Source of the DNA: Enterococcus sp. DIV2402
GTDB taxonomy: Bacteria; Bacillota; Bacilli; Lactobacillales; Enterococcaceae
NCBI RefSeq assembly: GCF_017426705.2
Contig: NZ_CP147251.1
Span: forward strand, 1,774,501 to 1,838,500
DNA: 64,000 nucleotides
Reading direction: 5' to 3'
Part shown: positions 38,609 through 47,774 of the stretch, one piece after another
How the letters are laid out: every line of letters begins with the position of its first letter
Numbering within the stretch: position 1 is the stretch's first letter
The notes under the pieces: generated by a model
The model's input: the letters and a program-made list of their open reading frames with translations, nothing else
Databases searched by the model: none
What the model was told of the DNA's origin: nothing
Made by a program: the position numbers and the translations under genes

Positions 38609-39397
38609 ATGAGAACCATTTTAGAGGAGGGACCTAAAATTTTAAGTAGTGTACAGCTTTCATTACAAGTAATGAAATGTTTTACCGTTGAAAAACCGGT
38701 ATGGGGTATTAGGGAACTAGCGCGTGAGCTTGATCAAAGTCATACGAAAATTTTCAGAATATTAGAGACAATGAAAGAAGAAGGTTTTGCGGTTCAAAAT
38801 CCTGAAACGAAAAAATATAGTTTAGGAACTCCCTATATTGAGTTAGGTAACTTAGTGAAGAAACAGTTTAATGTGGAAGAAGAGTTGCGTCCATGTATGA
38901 TTGAACTTCGAGATGCGTTAGATGAATCGATATTTTTCACTGTTATCAATCAGCGCCAGGGGAAAACTCTGATTGCTGTCGATTCACAACAAGGTGTCAA
39001 ATTTACGGCATTTGAAGGAAGTTCAGAACCTTTATATGCAGGAGCTTCTTATCGAGCAATTTTGGCATATCAGAGTCCAGAATTTATTCAAGAAGTATTG
39101 TCAGAAGAAATGTTTCCTTATACAGAAAAGACGATTTTAGATAAAGAAGTCCATTATGAAAAATTGGCAGAAATCAGAAAGCAAGGCTATGCCATTTCTT
39201 ATGGGGAATATACACGAGATGTTTGTGCTATTGCCTTTCCAATTAGAGATGCAAGTTCAGAAGTTCGGGCATCTTTAACCATTTCTGGTCCCCTTTATCG
39301 AATTTCAGAGGAAAAACAACAGGACGCATTGAACATAGGTAAGGTCACTCAGGGCAAGATTGAACATATTTTAAAACGATCCAATATCTATTTTTAA
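38609..39397 (+). CDS. IclR-family regulator of the peptide/DUF917 operon
   Basis: A 262-residue regulator. The winged HTH contains IRELARELDQSHTKIFRILE (about 36-55). The IclR effector domain follows (about 80-255), with FEGSSEPLYAGASYRAILA and the terminal VCAIAFPIRDASSEVRASL. ATG 38609 sits 6 bases after GGTGG; the ATG at 38591 has no site. It lies directly before the lipoprotein gene in the same direction, so it may be co-transcribed and act on its own promoter. IclR proteins typically sense small carboxylates, fitting a catabolic operon. Confidence 0.9.
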   Translation: MRTILEEGPKILSSVQLSLQVMKCFTVEKPVWGIRELARELDQSHTKIFRILETMKEEGFAVQNPETKKYSLGTPYIELGNLVKKQFNVEEELRPCMIELRDALDESIFFTVINQRQGKTLIAVDSQQGVKFTAFEGSSEPLYAGASYRAILAYQSPEFIQEVLSEEMFPYTEKTILDKEVHYEKLAEIRKQGYAISYGEYTRDVCAIAFPIRDASSEVRASLTISGPLYRISEEKQQDALNIGKVTQGKIEHILKRSNIYF

Positions 39398-39418
39398 GAA
39401 AAGAAAGAGGGAGTACAA

Positions 39419-41023
39419 ATGAAAAAGAATTTTAAAGCATTGATGCTTTGCTTTGCAGCAACAGCGCTATTGGCGGCATGTGGTGGCGGTAAAGATTCAG
39501 GAACAGAAGCAAGCAAGGGCACAAACACACTTGATCGACCATTTGTCTATGTAGCACAGCAAGTGGTAGGGTCAATTGATCCTGCAAAAGTAATTGATGA
39601 AACAGAAATTATTGCGGCAGTCAATTTATATGATCCTTTATTCTATCCCGATACGGCTAATGGCAAAATGGATCCAGTGCCACATCTAGCTTCAGAATAT
39701 GAAGTATCAGAGGATGGTTTGGTGTATACGGTGAAATTAAGAGATGATGTAACCTTCCATTCAGGAAATCCATTTACAGCAGATGATGTAGTGTATACAA
39801 TGCAGCGTATGTTGGCGATAGGTCAAGGAAATTCTTGGTTGTGGAACAATGTATTAGATGCTGAAAATGTGAAGAAAATTGATGATTATACCGTTGAATT
39901 TACCTTAAACAATGCGTATGCGCCATTTATCTCTTCAATGACACAATTATTTATTGTGGATAGTAAACTGTTAGAAGAAAATACCACAGGCGATGATTAC
40001 GGACAAGCTTATTTAGAAAATAATGAGGCTGGTTCAGGACCTTATACATTGTCAAAATGGGATCGTGAATCACAAATCGATTATAAAGCGTATGAAGATT
40101 ATTGGAAAGGTTGGAAAGACAATCAATACAAAGATGTTCAAATGAAAATTATTACAGAAGAAGCAACTGTTAAAACATTGCTTGTTTCTGGACAAGCAGA
40201 TATGGTTCATCAATGGTTGAATGTTTCAGCCTATAAAGAATTTGAAAGCAATGACAAACTAGTCGTTCAAAAAGATCCAAGTGCAAAACTTCAACATATT
40301 CCAATGAATATGCAAAAAGCACCAACTGATGATGAGAATGTTCGTAAAGCAATCGCAGCGGCATTTGATTATGATTCAGCGAACAAGGATATTTTAGGAG
40401 ATTCAACACAAGCAGTTGGTCCAGTTCCAATTGTTGTTACTGGAAACAATCCTGATGTGACAGTCTTTAAACAAGATTTGGAACAAGCGAAAGAATACTT
40501 AGCTGCTTCTAAATACGCAGGACAAGATATTTCAGTAGACTTTATGATTATGGGTGAAAATCCAGAGCAACGTCAATTTGGACAACTGGTATCAGATAAT
40601 TTATCGAAAATTGGGATTAAAGTAAATATTGTAAATGCAACATGGCCACAAATTACTGAAGCGGCTACTTCGGCTGAAAAAACACCAAACTTAACTTTAA
40701 TTTCTGATTCATTGAAATATCCTCATGTAGATAGCCACACTTATGGTATTTATCATCCTTCTACACAAGGGAGCTTCCGTACAATGAGTTGGTATGATGA
40801 TGAAGAAACGACAAATATTTTGGATGAAGCAAGAAAAGAGATTGATATAGATAAACAACTTGAGCTATATAAGAAAGCACAAGAAATTATTACAGCAAAA
40901 GCACCATCAATTTATGTAGCGAATCCTACACATAATATTGCTTATGCAAATTATGTTGATGGCTATACTTTTGTTGGATTGATGGGTTATGATATTGCCT
41001 TTTACAATTTGAGCATGAAATAA
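39419..41023 (+). CDS. Peptide-type ABC substrate-binding lipoprotein (SBP family 5)
   Basis: A 534-residue extracytoplasmic lipoprotein. Signal peptide with lipobox LLAAC (Cys21) and a Gly/Lys/Ser linker, then the SBP_bac_5 body: VTFHSGNPFTADDVVYTMQR near 120, GSGPYTLSKWD near 205, and PKxxDSHTYG-like ligand region near 440. This is the OppA/DppA/NikA family. It captures the substrate for the DppBC-like permease encoded next. Its own start has GAGGGAG. A hairpin separates it from the permease genes, allowing a higher dose of binding protein. Confidence 0.93.
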   Translation: MKKNFKALMLCFAATALLAACGGGKDSGTEASKGTNTLDRPFVYVAQQVVGSIDPAKVIDETEIIAAVNLYDPLFYPDTANGKMDPVPHLASEYEVSEDGLVYTVKLRDDVTFHSGNPFTADDVVYTMQRMLAIGQGNSWLWNNVLDAENVKKIDDYTVEFTLNNAYAPFISSMTQLFIVDSKLLEENTTGDDYGQAYLENNEAGSGPYTLSKWDRESQIDYKAYEDYWKGWKDNQYKDVQMKIITEEATVKTLLVSGQADMVHQWLNVSAYKEFESNDKLVVQKDPSAKLQHIPMNMQKAPTDDENVRKAIAAAFDYDSANKDILGDSTQAVGPVPIVVTGNNPDVTVFKQDLEQAKEYLAASKYAGQDISVDFMIMGENPEQRQFGQLVSDNLSKIGIKVNIVNATWPQITEAATSAEKTPNLTLISDSLKYPHVDSHTYGIYHPSTQGSFRTMSWYDDEETTNILDEARKEIDIDKQLELYKKAQEIITAKAPSIYVANPTHNIAYANYVDGYTFVGLMGYDIAFYNLSMK

Positions 41024-41030
41024 GAAAGTT

Positions 41031-41090
41031 GAGACAGAAAGGTTTTTTATCAGTTACCTATGATAAAAGCATTCTGTCTCCCTTTCTTTT
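41031..41090 (+). terminator. Intercistronic hairpin after the binding-protein gene
   Basis: GAGACAGAA (41031-41039) pairs with TTCTGTCTC (41072-41080), with an inner TTTTATCA/TGATAAAA stem, followed by a pyrimidine stretch CCTTTCTTTT. It is probably a partial terminator or mRNA stabiliser that sets binding protein above permease. Confidence 0.7.
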
Positions 41091-41115
41091 CACTACTATG
41101 GGAGGAGCAGATTAG

Positions 41116-42117
41116 ATGGGACGATTTATAGGAAAAAGAATTCTTGGCTTAATTCCAACAATACTAGGATTGATTTTGCTTATCTTTTTATTATCAAGAA
41201 TTATGCCCGGAGATTCTGTTCGATTGGCATTAGGGCCTGAAGCAACGCAAGAACAGATTGTGGCAATGGAAAATCAATTAGGGTTACATGATCCACTGCC
41301 GGTACAATTTTTTAATTACATTAAAGGATTATTTGTCGGAGATATGGGGTTGTCTTTACGCTCCGGTCGTAATGTTTGGTTGGATATTAAAGACACCTTT
41401 CCAGCGACTTTTGAATTATCTTTAGTCTCAATGATTATTTCAGTAGCAGTAGGAATTCCTTTAGGTATTTATTCTGCGGTGAAGAATAATAAAATTTCTG
41501 ACCACATTATTCGTATTGTCTCTTTATCAGGAATTGCGTTGCCACGTTTTTGGTTAGCAATTTTATTGCAATTGATTTTTTCTTATTGGTTAGGCATTTT
41601 TCCAGTTATTGGTCGAGGGAATGTTGCGGTTGAGTCGATTACAGGCTTACGTTTGTTAGATAGTTTGCTTACAGGGAATTTTGCGGGTTTCACAGATAGT
41701 TTTATTCATATTTTATTACCTGCTATTGCTTTATCGATTGCAACTGCTGCTCAGATTATTCGAATGACACGTACAAATATGATCGATCAAATGAACAAAG
41801 ATTATGTGTTAGCTGCGGAGTCTTATGGCTTGCCAGAAAATCTAGTGTATCAACGATATATGTTGAAAAATGCGTTCATCTCGGTATTGACAACAGTCGG
41901 AATGCAGTTTGGATCATTGATTGGGAATGCATTTCTTGTAGAAGCTGTGTTCGGTTGGCCAGGAATGGCACAATATGCCATTCAAGGAATCTTGTATAAA
42001 GATTACAACGCAATCATTGGTGTGACATTGGTTATTGGTTTGTTCTTCGTCTTAATTAATGTCATTGTTGATTTACTTTATGGATTCTTTGATCCAAAAA
42101 TTAAATTAGATGCGTAA
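41116..42117 (+). CDS. Peptide-type ABC permease, DppB/OppB-like
   Basis: A 333-residue inner permease with six membrane segments. N-terminal GKRILGLIPTILGLILLIF is followed by an extracellular region (DSVRLALGPEATQEQI). The coupling motif region is around residue 235-255 (DYVLAAESYGLPENL), the EAA loop contacting the ATPase. GGGAGGAGCAG precedes the ATG. It forms a heterodimer with the following gene product. Confidence 0.94.
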   Translation: MGRFIGKRILGLIPTILGLILLIFLLSRIMPGDSVRLALGPEATQEQIVAMENQLGLHDPLPVQFFNYIKGLFVGDMGLSLRSGRNVWLDIKDTFPATFELSLVSMIISVAVGIPLGIYSAVKNNKISDHIIRIVSLSGIALPRFWLAILLQLIFSYWLGIFPVIGRGNVAVESITGLRLLDSLLTGNFAGFTDSFIHILLPAIALSIATAAQIIRMTRTNMIDQMNKDYVLAAESYGLPENLVYQRYMLKNAFISVLTTVGMQFGSLIGNAFLVEAVFGWPGMAQYAIQGILYKDYNAIIGVTLVIGLFFVLINVIVDLLYGFFDPKIKLDA

Positions 42118-42144
42118 TAAATGAAAAAACAATAGGAGGTTCAT

Positions 42145-43008
42145 ATGGAAGCAAATGTAAAAGAAAGAAAAGCTCCTGGGAAAATCCGGAAACTCCTAAA
42201 AAATAAATTGACGCTTGTTGGATTGATTATTGTAGCATTAGTAGTCTTTGCTGCGATTTTTGCAGATTTTATCGCTCCTCATCCAAGCGATGTCACTGGT
42301 TCGATTGATTTTTCATTAATGAATCAACCGCCTAGTAGTCAATATATTTTTGGGACAGATGAAGCAGGAAGAGATATTTTTAGTCGTGTATTATTTGGTG
42401 CACGTTATTCTTTAATCATGGGTGTGGTTGTTTTAACTGTGGCGATTGGGATTGGTGTCCCGTTAGGCTTAATTGCTGGATTTTGGGGTGGAAAAGTTAA
42501 TGCTGTCATCATGCGTTTGACAGACATTTTTTTATCAATTCCATCAATTATCTTAGCGATGGCTGTGGCAGCAATTATGGAACCCTCTTTATTTAACTCA
42601 ATGGTAGCTATCTCTTTTGGTTGGTGGCCATGGTTTACACGATTAGTTCAAGCAGAAACGTTAAAGATAAAAAATGAACAATTTATTTTAGCTTCAGAAG
42701 GAATAGGTGCTAGTAAATGGCGCATCGCCTTTATTGAAATTTTACCAAACTGTTTATCTACAATTATCGTTAAAGCCTCTACAGATATTGGATTTGTTAT
42801 TCTGACTGGTGCGAGTTTAGGGTTTTTAGGGTTAGGTGCACAACCACCCGCTCCTGAATGGGGAACAATGGTGGCTGAAGGGCGAGTTTATTTGCCGACA
42901 ATGTGGTGGCAAACAACATTTCCTGGTTTAGCAATTTTAGTAACAGTGCTAGGATTCAATCTTTTAGGCGATGGATTAAGAGACTTCTTCGACGTAAGAG
43001 TAGACTAA
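42145..43008 (+). CDS. Peptide-type ABC permease, DppC/OppC-like
   Basis: A 287-residue permease. The N-terminal basic tail and first helix (LTLVGLIIVALVVFAAIFA) precede the OppC N-domain motif FGTDEAGRDIFSRVLFGAR. The EAA loop NEQFILASEGIGASKWRI is near residue 175-195, and the end reads LNLLGDGLRDFFDVRVD-like (FNLLGDGLRDFFD). AGGAGG precedes the ATG. Confidence 0.94.
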   Translation: MEANVKERKAPGKIRKLLKNKLTLVGLIIVALVVFAAIFADFIAPHPSDVTGSIDFSLMNQPPSSQYIFGTDEAGRDIFSRVLFGARYSLIMGVVVLTVAIGIGVPLGLIAGFWGGKVNAVIMRLTDIFLSIPSIILAMAVAAIMEPSLFNSMVAISFGWWPWFTRLVQAETLKIKNEQFILASEGIGASKWRIAFIEILPNCLSTIIVKASTDIGFVILTGASLGFLGLGAQPPAPEWGTMVAEGRVYLPTMWWQTTFPGLAILVTVLGFNLLGDGLRDFFDVRVD

Positions 43009-43020
43009 GGGGGAGTAAAC

Positions 43021-43854
43021 ATGACAACAGAGAATTTATTAGAAATCAAAAACTTATCAATAAGTTTTAAAAATGGACCAGAAGAGGTGCCAACATTACA
43101 CAATATCAATATTTCTTTAAAACCTGGCGAATTGGTCACCATTGTTGGTGAATCTGGCAGTGGCAAAACAATCACGGTTCGTTCCATTTTAGGATTACTT
43201 AAAACGCCACCAACACTCTATACAGGTGGCAGTATCCTTTATAAAGGAAAAGATTTGTTGAAGAATAAGAAAAAAGATTGGCGTGAGATTCGAGGAAAAG
43301 AAATTTCGATGGTCTTTCAAGATCCAATGACAGCATTAAACCCTGTGTTTACCATTGGTGAGCAGATGATGAATGTTTATTTATATCAAGGGAAAAAACG
43401 CGCCCGCCGTTGGTTTGGTAAACCTTCAAAAGAAGAAAAACAAGCAGCTCGAGAACGGGCAATTGAGTTACTTAATAAAATGAGTTTGCCTGATCCAGAA
43501 GGGTTGTTGGAGCGTTATCCTTTTGAACTTAGCGGTGGGATGCGTCAACGTATAGTAATTGCGCTTGCACTTATCCATACACCTAAGCTATTAATTGCTG
43601 ATGAACCAGGGACAGCTTTAGATGTAACGGTTCAAAATAGTATCAATAAAGAATTACAGCGTTTAGTCAAAGAAGAAGGAATCTCGATGTTGTACATTAC
43701 ACATAATTTGGGTGTCGCTAAAGAAATGGGTGAACGAACTTACGTCATGCAGTATGGAAAAGTTGTTGAAGAAGGCAATACAGAAGATGTCTTCTTACGA
43801 CCAAAAGAAACCTATACGAAAGATTTATTAGCGGCGTTGCCAAAACTTGTTTAG
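43021..43854 (+). CDS. Peptide-type ABC ATPase, DppD/OppD-like
   Basis: A 277-residue ATPase. Walker A is VGESGSGKTITV near 40, the signature LSGGMRQRIVIALAL near 170, Walker B LLIADEPGTALDV, and the switch His lies in LYITHNLGVAK. It lacks most of the C-terminal OPPA-type Cys-rich extension of the longest OppD proteins. GGGGGAG precedes the ATG. It pairs with the next ATPase. Confidence 0.94.
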   Translation: MTTENLLEIKNLSISFKNGPEEVPTLHNINISLKPGELVTIVGESGSGKTITVRSILGLLKTPPTLYTGGSILYKGKDLLKNKKKDWREIRGKEISMVFQDPMTALNPVFTIGEQMMNVYLYQGKKRARRWFGKPSKEEKQAARERAIELLNKMSLPDPEGLLERYPFELSGGMRQRIVIALALIHTPKLLIADEPGTALDVTVQNSINKELQRLVKEEGISMLYITHNLGVAKEMGERTYVMQYGKVVEEGNTEDVFLRPKETYTKDLLAALPKLV

Positions 43855-43870
43855 GAAAGGAGACAAGCTA

Positions 43871-44701
43871 GTGGATAATCAACCAATTTTAGAAGTTCAA
43901 GGATTGAAAAAAGAATTTATCGTCAAAACGAAAAATCGTGGAGAAAAGAAAATCGTTCATGCTGTGAATGATATCTCTTTTACGATGAAACGTGGTTCTA
44001 CATTGGCGGTGGTAGGTGAATCAGGAAGCGGAAAAACGACATTAGCAAAAATGATTATGCGTTTTGAGAGCATTACGGCTGGAAAAATTCTTTTCAATGG
44101 AACCGATATTAGCCAAATTAAAGGAAAAGAGGCTATTAAAGCTTTTCATAAACAAATACAAATGGTTCATCAGGATCCCACATCTTCTTTAAATCCAAGT
44201 AAGACTATTCGCCAAATTATCGAAGAACCTTTACTTGTGCATAAATATGGAGATGCAAAGCAGCGATTAGAGAAAGTCAGAGAATTGATTCAAGTGGTAG
44301 AATTACCCTTGGACTTTTTAGATCGCTATCCTCATATGTTAAGCGGAGGTCAAAAACAACGGGTGGGAATTGCGCGAGCGATAGCTTTAGATTCTGAATT
44401 GATTATTTTAGACGAACCCACATCTGCACTGGATGTTTCTGTGCAAGCAAAGATTATTCGTTTGCTAGAAGAATTACAGGAAAAATATCAGCTTTCGTAT
44501 TTATTCATCACTCATGACTTAGCCTTGGTGAAAAACTTTTCTGATGATGTCATTGTCATGCAATTAGGAAACCTAGTTGAGCAAGGCAATGTGGAAGAAA
44601 TTTTTTACCACGCCCAAGAAACCTATACGAAAAAATTATTAAAATCAATTCCTGTAGTTGAACCAGCGGAACAAGAATATTTAGATAGTATTGTGATTTA
44701 A
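43871..44701 (+). CDS. Peptide-type ABC ATPase, DppF/OppF-like
   Basis: A 276-residue ATPase. Walker A is VGESGSGKTTLAK, the signature LSGGQKQRVGIARAI, Walker B LIILDEPTSALDV and the switch LFITHDLALVK. The start is the GTG at 43871, 8 bases after AAAGGAG. The TTG at 43847 lies inside the end of the preceding gene and has no site. It completes the five-component importer. Confidence 0.93.
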   Translation: MDNQPILEVQGLKKEFIVKTKNRGEKKIVHAVNDISFTMKRGSTLAVVGESGSGKTTLAKMIMRFESITAGKILFNGTDISQIKGKEAIKAFHKQIQMVHQDPTSSLNPSKTIRQIIEEPLLVHKYGDAKQRLEKVRELIQVVELPLDFLDRYPHMLSGGQKQRVGIARAIALDSELIILDEPTSALDVSVQAKIIRLLEELQEKYQLSYLFITHDLALVKNFSDDVIVMQLGNLVEQGNVEEIFYHAQETYTKKLLKSIPVVEPAEQEYLDSIVI

Positions 44702-44780
44702 GATCGTTTGGCTAAATCGATTAAGGAGTTAATCGATTGAAAAATGAACTACCATAACACAAAGTAAGTAGGAGGTTGAC

Positions 44781-45878
44781 ATGGTTTTAAAAATAGATGA
44801 ATCAAAAATTGAAGCACTTGCCATTGGTGGTCTGATTTTAGGTGGTGGCGGTGGTGGTGGTATGGCCCACGGAATTGAAAACGCACAAAGTTCTTTAGCG
44901 GATGGGCATACACCAGAAGTGATTGCAGTGGAAGACTTACCAGAAAATGCCACAGTGTTGACAATTTCCGCTGTAGGAGCTCCTTCTGCAACTGAACAAT
45001 ATGTCGTTGTAGAAAATTATGTAGAAATCGTCGACCTTTTAGAAAAAAATTATGGCCTTAAAGTGGATGCTTTAATTACCAATGAAATGGGTGGCGGTTC
45101 TAGTTTTAACGCTTTTATCCCAGCCGCTTTGAAAGGAATACCAATGGTGGATGCCTCTTGCAATGGACGAGCACATCCATTGGGAACGATGGGGGCGATG
45201 GGATTAGCTGAAACACCAGGATATGTGACTCAGCAATCAGCTGTTGGTGGAAATCCGACAACTAATAAAGCAGTCCAATTAGTCACACAAGGTTCAGTTA
45301 ATGCCACATCAACTTTAGTTCGGCAAGCAGCAGTCGAAGCAGGGGGACTAGTCGTTGTTGCGAGAAATCCTGTTAGTAAAGAATTTATTTTAAAAAATGC
45401 TGCGTTGAATACCTTAACGCAATCGTATGAAGTTGGAAATGCTTTTTTACAAGGAACGACACCATTGGAAAAAGTAGAAAATGCCGCTAATTATCTTGGT
45501 GGAACTATCGTATGCCAAGGCAAGGTGCAAGATTTTGAACTAACTATGTCTGGTGGTTTAGATATAGGGAAATTCACGGTTCAAGAACAAGAGGATAACT
45601 ATGTATTGTATATTTGGAACGAATATATGGCATTAGATAAAAATGGCCAACGTACCAGTACATTCCCTGATTTATTGATGTCTTTTGACCAAGCAACAGG
45701 CTTACCGATTACTACAGCTGAATTAAAAGCAGAGCAAGAAATTTTTGTCCTGCAAGTGCCTTACCAAAAATTGGCTTTAGGAGCAGGTATGTATGAAGCC
45801 TCTGGTTATGAACGGATTGAACAAACCTTAGGCATTGAAATTTTACCCTATGTTCAAGATATCATCCAAAAAGCATAA
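44781..45878 (+). CDS. DUF917 (S-methyl-thiohydantoin-desulfurase-like) protein
   Basis: A 365-residue cytoplasmic protein of the DUF917 family. It starts with a striking glycine loop (LILGGGGGGGMAHG, about 18-31). Next come AVGAPSATEQYVVVENY, the conserved NEMGGGSSFNAFIPAAL near 107, and VDASCNGRAHPLGTMG near 130, which holds a conserved Cys-Asn-Gly-Arg. Family members are described as hydantoinase/oxoprolinase-associated or S-methyl-thiohydantoin-desulfurase-like; the reaction here is unknown. TAGGAGG precedes the ATG. It directly follows the ABC importer genes and precedes AroM and DUF1177 genes, so it probably acts on the imported compound. Confidence 0.85.
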   Translation: MVLKIDESKIEALAIGGLILGGGGGGGMAHGIENAQSSLADGHTPEVIAVEDLPENATVLTISAVGAPSATEQYVVVENYVEIVDLLEKNYGLKVDALITNEMGGGSSFNAFIPAALKGIPMVDASCNGRAHPLGTMGAMGLAETPGYVTQQSAVGGNPTTNKAVQLVTQGSVNATSTLVRQAAVEAGGLVVVARNPVSKEFILKNAALNTLTQSYEVGNAFLQGTTPLEKVENAANYLGGTIVCQGKVQDFELTMSGGLDIGKFTVQEQEDNYVLYIWNEYMALDKNGQRTSTFPDLLMSFDQATGLPITTAELKAEQEIFVLQVPYQKLALGAGMYEASGYERIEQTLGIEILPYVQDIIQKA

Positions 45879-45890
45879 GGAAGCGATTCG

Positions 45891-46565
45891 ATGAAAAAAA
45901 TTGTATTTGTCACAATCGGTGAAGCACCACGTTTGGATATTGCTGATTCGTTTGCTACATTTTTTCAAAAGTCTGCAAACGTCAAACAAGATGGATTGTT
46001 AAATGGCTTAACTATGACAGGGGCAGAAAATTTATTGTCTCCACAAGGCAATGAAGAAGTCGTTGTTAGCACTTTTTGCAATGGACAGAGTATTCGCATG
46101 TCAAAAGAAAAAGTACAAACGCGAATGCAACAAAAAATTGACGATTTGGAAACCCAAGGAGTCGACGTGATTGTCGTATTGTGTACCGCTGAGTTTGAAA
46201 AACTAACTACTAAAAAAGCTATTTTAGTTGAACCTGAGCGAATTTTATTACCGTATATTCAGCAAAAATTTGGCAAACAACAACTGGGAGTAATGCTTCC
46301 GCTTGCACTTCAAATAGAAGCAGCAGGGAAGAAATGGCAAACCAATCAATTAAATCCGATTTTTGCTGTTGCTTCACCTTATGACTTTTCAGAAGAGACA
46401 TTTGCAAAGGCAGGAAATTATTTGCAAAAAGCTGGTGCTGAAGCAATTATTCTAGATTGTATGGGCTATAGTCGATACATGAGTGACTTTGTGATTCAGG
46501 TAACCGGACTGCCGGTATATCAAAGTAACGAATTACTATTTGAATATGTTCAACATACATTTTAA
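45891..46565 (+). CDS. AroM-family protein (Asp/Glu-racemase-like fold)
   Basis: A 224-residue protein of the AroM family. It starts KKIVFVTIGEAPRLDIA. Two cysteines sit in the symmetrical positions typical of cofactor-independent Asp/Glu/hydantoin racemases: Cys98 in VIVVLCTAEFEKL and Cys190 in AIILDCMGYS. AGGAAG precedes the ATG, 12 bases after the DUF917 gene. AroM is named only for its position near aroL in E. coli and has no established activity. With DUF917 next door, a racemase step on an amino acid derivative is a reasonable inference. Confidence 0.85.
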   Translation: MKKIVFVTIGEAPRLDIADSFATFFQKSANVKQDGLLNGLTMTGAENLLSPQGNEEVVVSTFCNGQSIRMSKEKVQTRMQQKIDDLETQGVDVIVVLCTAEFEKLTTKKAILVEPERILLPYIQQKFGKQQLGVMLPLALQIEAAGKKWQTNQLNPIFAVASPYDFSEETFAKAGNYLQKAGAEAIILDCMGYSRYMSDFVIQVTGLPVYQSNELLFEYVQHTF

Positions 46566-46599
46566 ACCAGGTTGTATTCATACAAAAAGGAGGAGCAAC

Positions 46600-47532
46600 A
46601 TGTTAAAACAAGTGATGGAAATCATTGATTTATTAGATGATCCTAAAATTACTGGAGAAAAGGCGTTGCAGGCGTTTCAAGGAATTGAAGGAATTACTGC
46701 TACTAGCACGACTCTTCAAGGAGCAGAAGGGTCAACGGACTTTGTAAAGATCTTCATTGAAGGTTCCGATGGAAAAAGTACAGGTGGAACCGCTCCAACA
46801 TTAGGAATTATTGGTCGGTTAGGTGGCATTGCCGCCCATCCAAGCCGAATTGGATTAGTTTCTGATGCCGACGGAGCTATTGGTGCTTTAGCTTCAGCAT
46901 TAAAATTGACGGACATGTATCAAAAAGGCAATCAAGTAGCCGGTGATATTATCGTGACAACGCATATTTGTCCAGATGCACCAACTCAACCACATGAACC
47001 CGTGGATTTTATGGGTTCTCCTGTTGAAATGTCCGATATGAATGAATACGAGATTTTACCAGAAATGGATGCGATTATCTCGATTGATGCAACAAAAGGC
47101 AACAACGTGATTAATCATCGTGGTTTTGCTATTTCACCAACGGTTAAAGAAGGCTATATTTTACGGATCTCGGATGATTTACTTCGTTTAATGAGTATGA
47201 CGACAGGTCAGGCACCTGTTACATTCCCTATTACAATGCAAGACATCACACCTTATGGTAACGATGTGTATCATATCAATAGTATCTTGCAACCAGCCAT
47301 TGCTACGAATGCACCAGTAGTTGGATTAGCTTTAACAGCTGAATCAGCAGTTCCTGGTTGTGGCACAGGAGCTAATCATGAAATTGATATTGCAGGAGCG
47401 GTACGTTTTGTATTGGAAGTAGCCAAAGAATTTACTCAAGGAAAATGTTATTTCTATGACGAAACAGAATTTGCTCGTTTAGAAAAATTATATGGAAAGA
47501 TGACTATTTTACAAACATTAGGTCAAGAATAG
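46600..47532 (+). CDS. DUF1177-family protein
   Basis: A 310-residue protein of the DUF1177 family. Conserved-looking acidic and His segments are GKSTGGTAPTLGIIGRLGG, GLVSDADGAIGALASAL, TTHICPDAPTQPHEPVDF, ISIDATKGNNVINHRGF and ESAVPGCGTGANHEIDIAG. The spread of His, Asp and Glu in a GxxxDxDGAIxA context recalls M20/M42 metallohydrolases, but this is resemblance only. ATG 46600 follows AAAGGAGGAG; the in-frame ATG at 46540 lies inside the AroM gene. It is the last gene of the operon. Function unknown. Confidence 0.85.
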   Translation: MLKQVMEIIDLLDDPKITGEKALQAFQGIEGITATSTTLQGAEGSTDFVKIFIEGSDGKSTGGTAPTLGIIGRLGGIAAHPSRIGLVSDADGAIGALASALKLTDMYQKGNQVAGDIIVTTHICPDAPTQPHEPVDFMGSPVEMSDMNEYEILPEMDAIISIDATKGNNVINHRGFAISPTVKEGYILRISDDLLRLMSMTTGQAPVTFPITMQDITPYGNDVYHINSILQPAIATNAPVVGLALTAESAVPGCGTGANHEIDIAGAVRFVLEVAKEFTQGKCYFYDETEFARLEKLYGKMTILQTLGQE

Positions 47533-47580
47533 CTAGTCGTCAGTTTTTTTCATTTTGAAAACCATTCAGTTCAGATAAAT

Positions 47581-47626
47581 AACTTTAAAAATTTTGTTTA
47601 TATACAAGATTTTTAAAGTTATTTTT
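47581..47626 (+). terminator. Terminator of the peptide/DUF917 operon
   Basis: AACTTTAAAAAT (47581-47592) pairs with ATTTTTAAAGTT (47609-47620), followed by ATTTTTG. Confidence 0.8.
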
Positions 47627-47774
47627 GTTGTGTTAAAATAAGTCTATTTGATTGAGAGCTTTCTTGCAATTAGTTGTAAAAGAGGATAATCTATTCTTGA
47701 AAACGATTTAACACACACATGGAACCATCACAGAATGACTATCATGAACTTAGCTAAAATATAGGAGAAAAAAT

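Noticed and set aside
44835..44866. GGN-rich tract as a possible repeat or slippage site
   Set aside because: It is inside the intact DUF917 frame with mixed third bases and is explained by a glycine loop.
44729..44991. Minus-strand frames opposite the start of the DUF917 gene
   Set aside because: Proline/His-rich antisense shadows of the glycine-rich start of a well-supported gene.
47698..47711. cre-like TGAAAACGATTTAA before the coiled-coil gene
   Set aside because: It mismatches the consensus at the conserved C. Insufficient alone.
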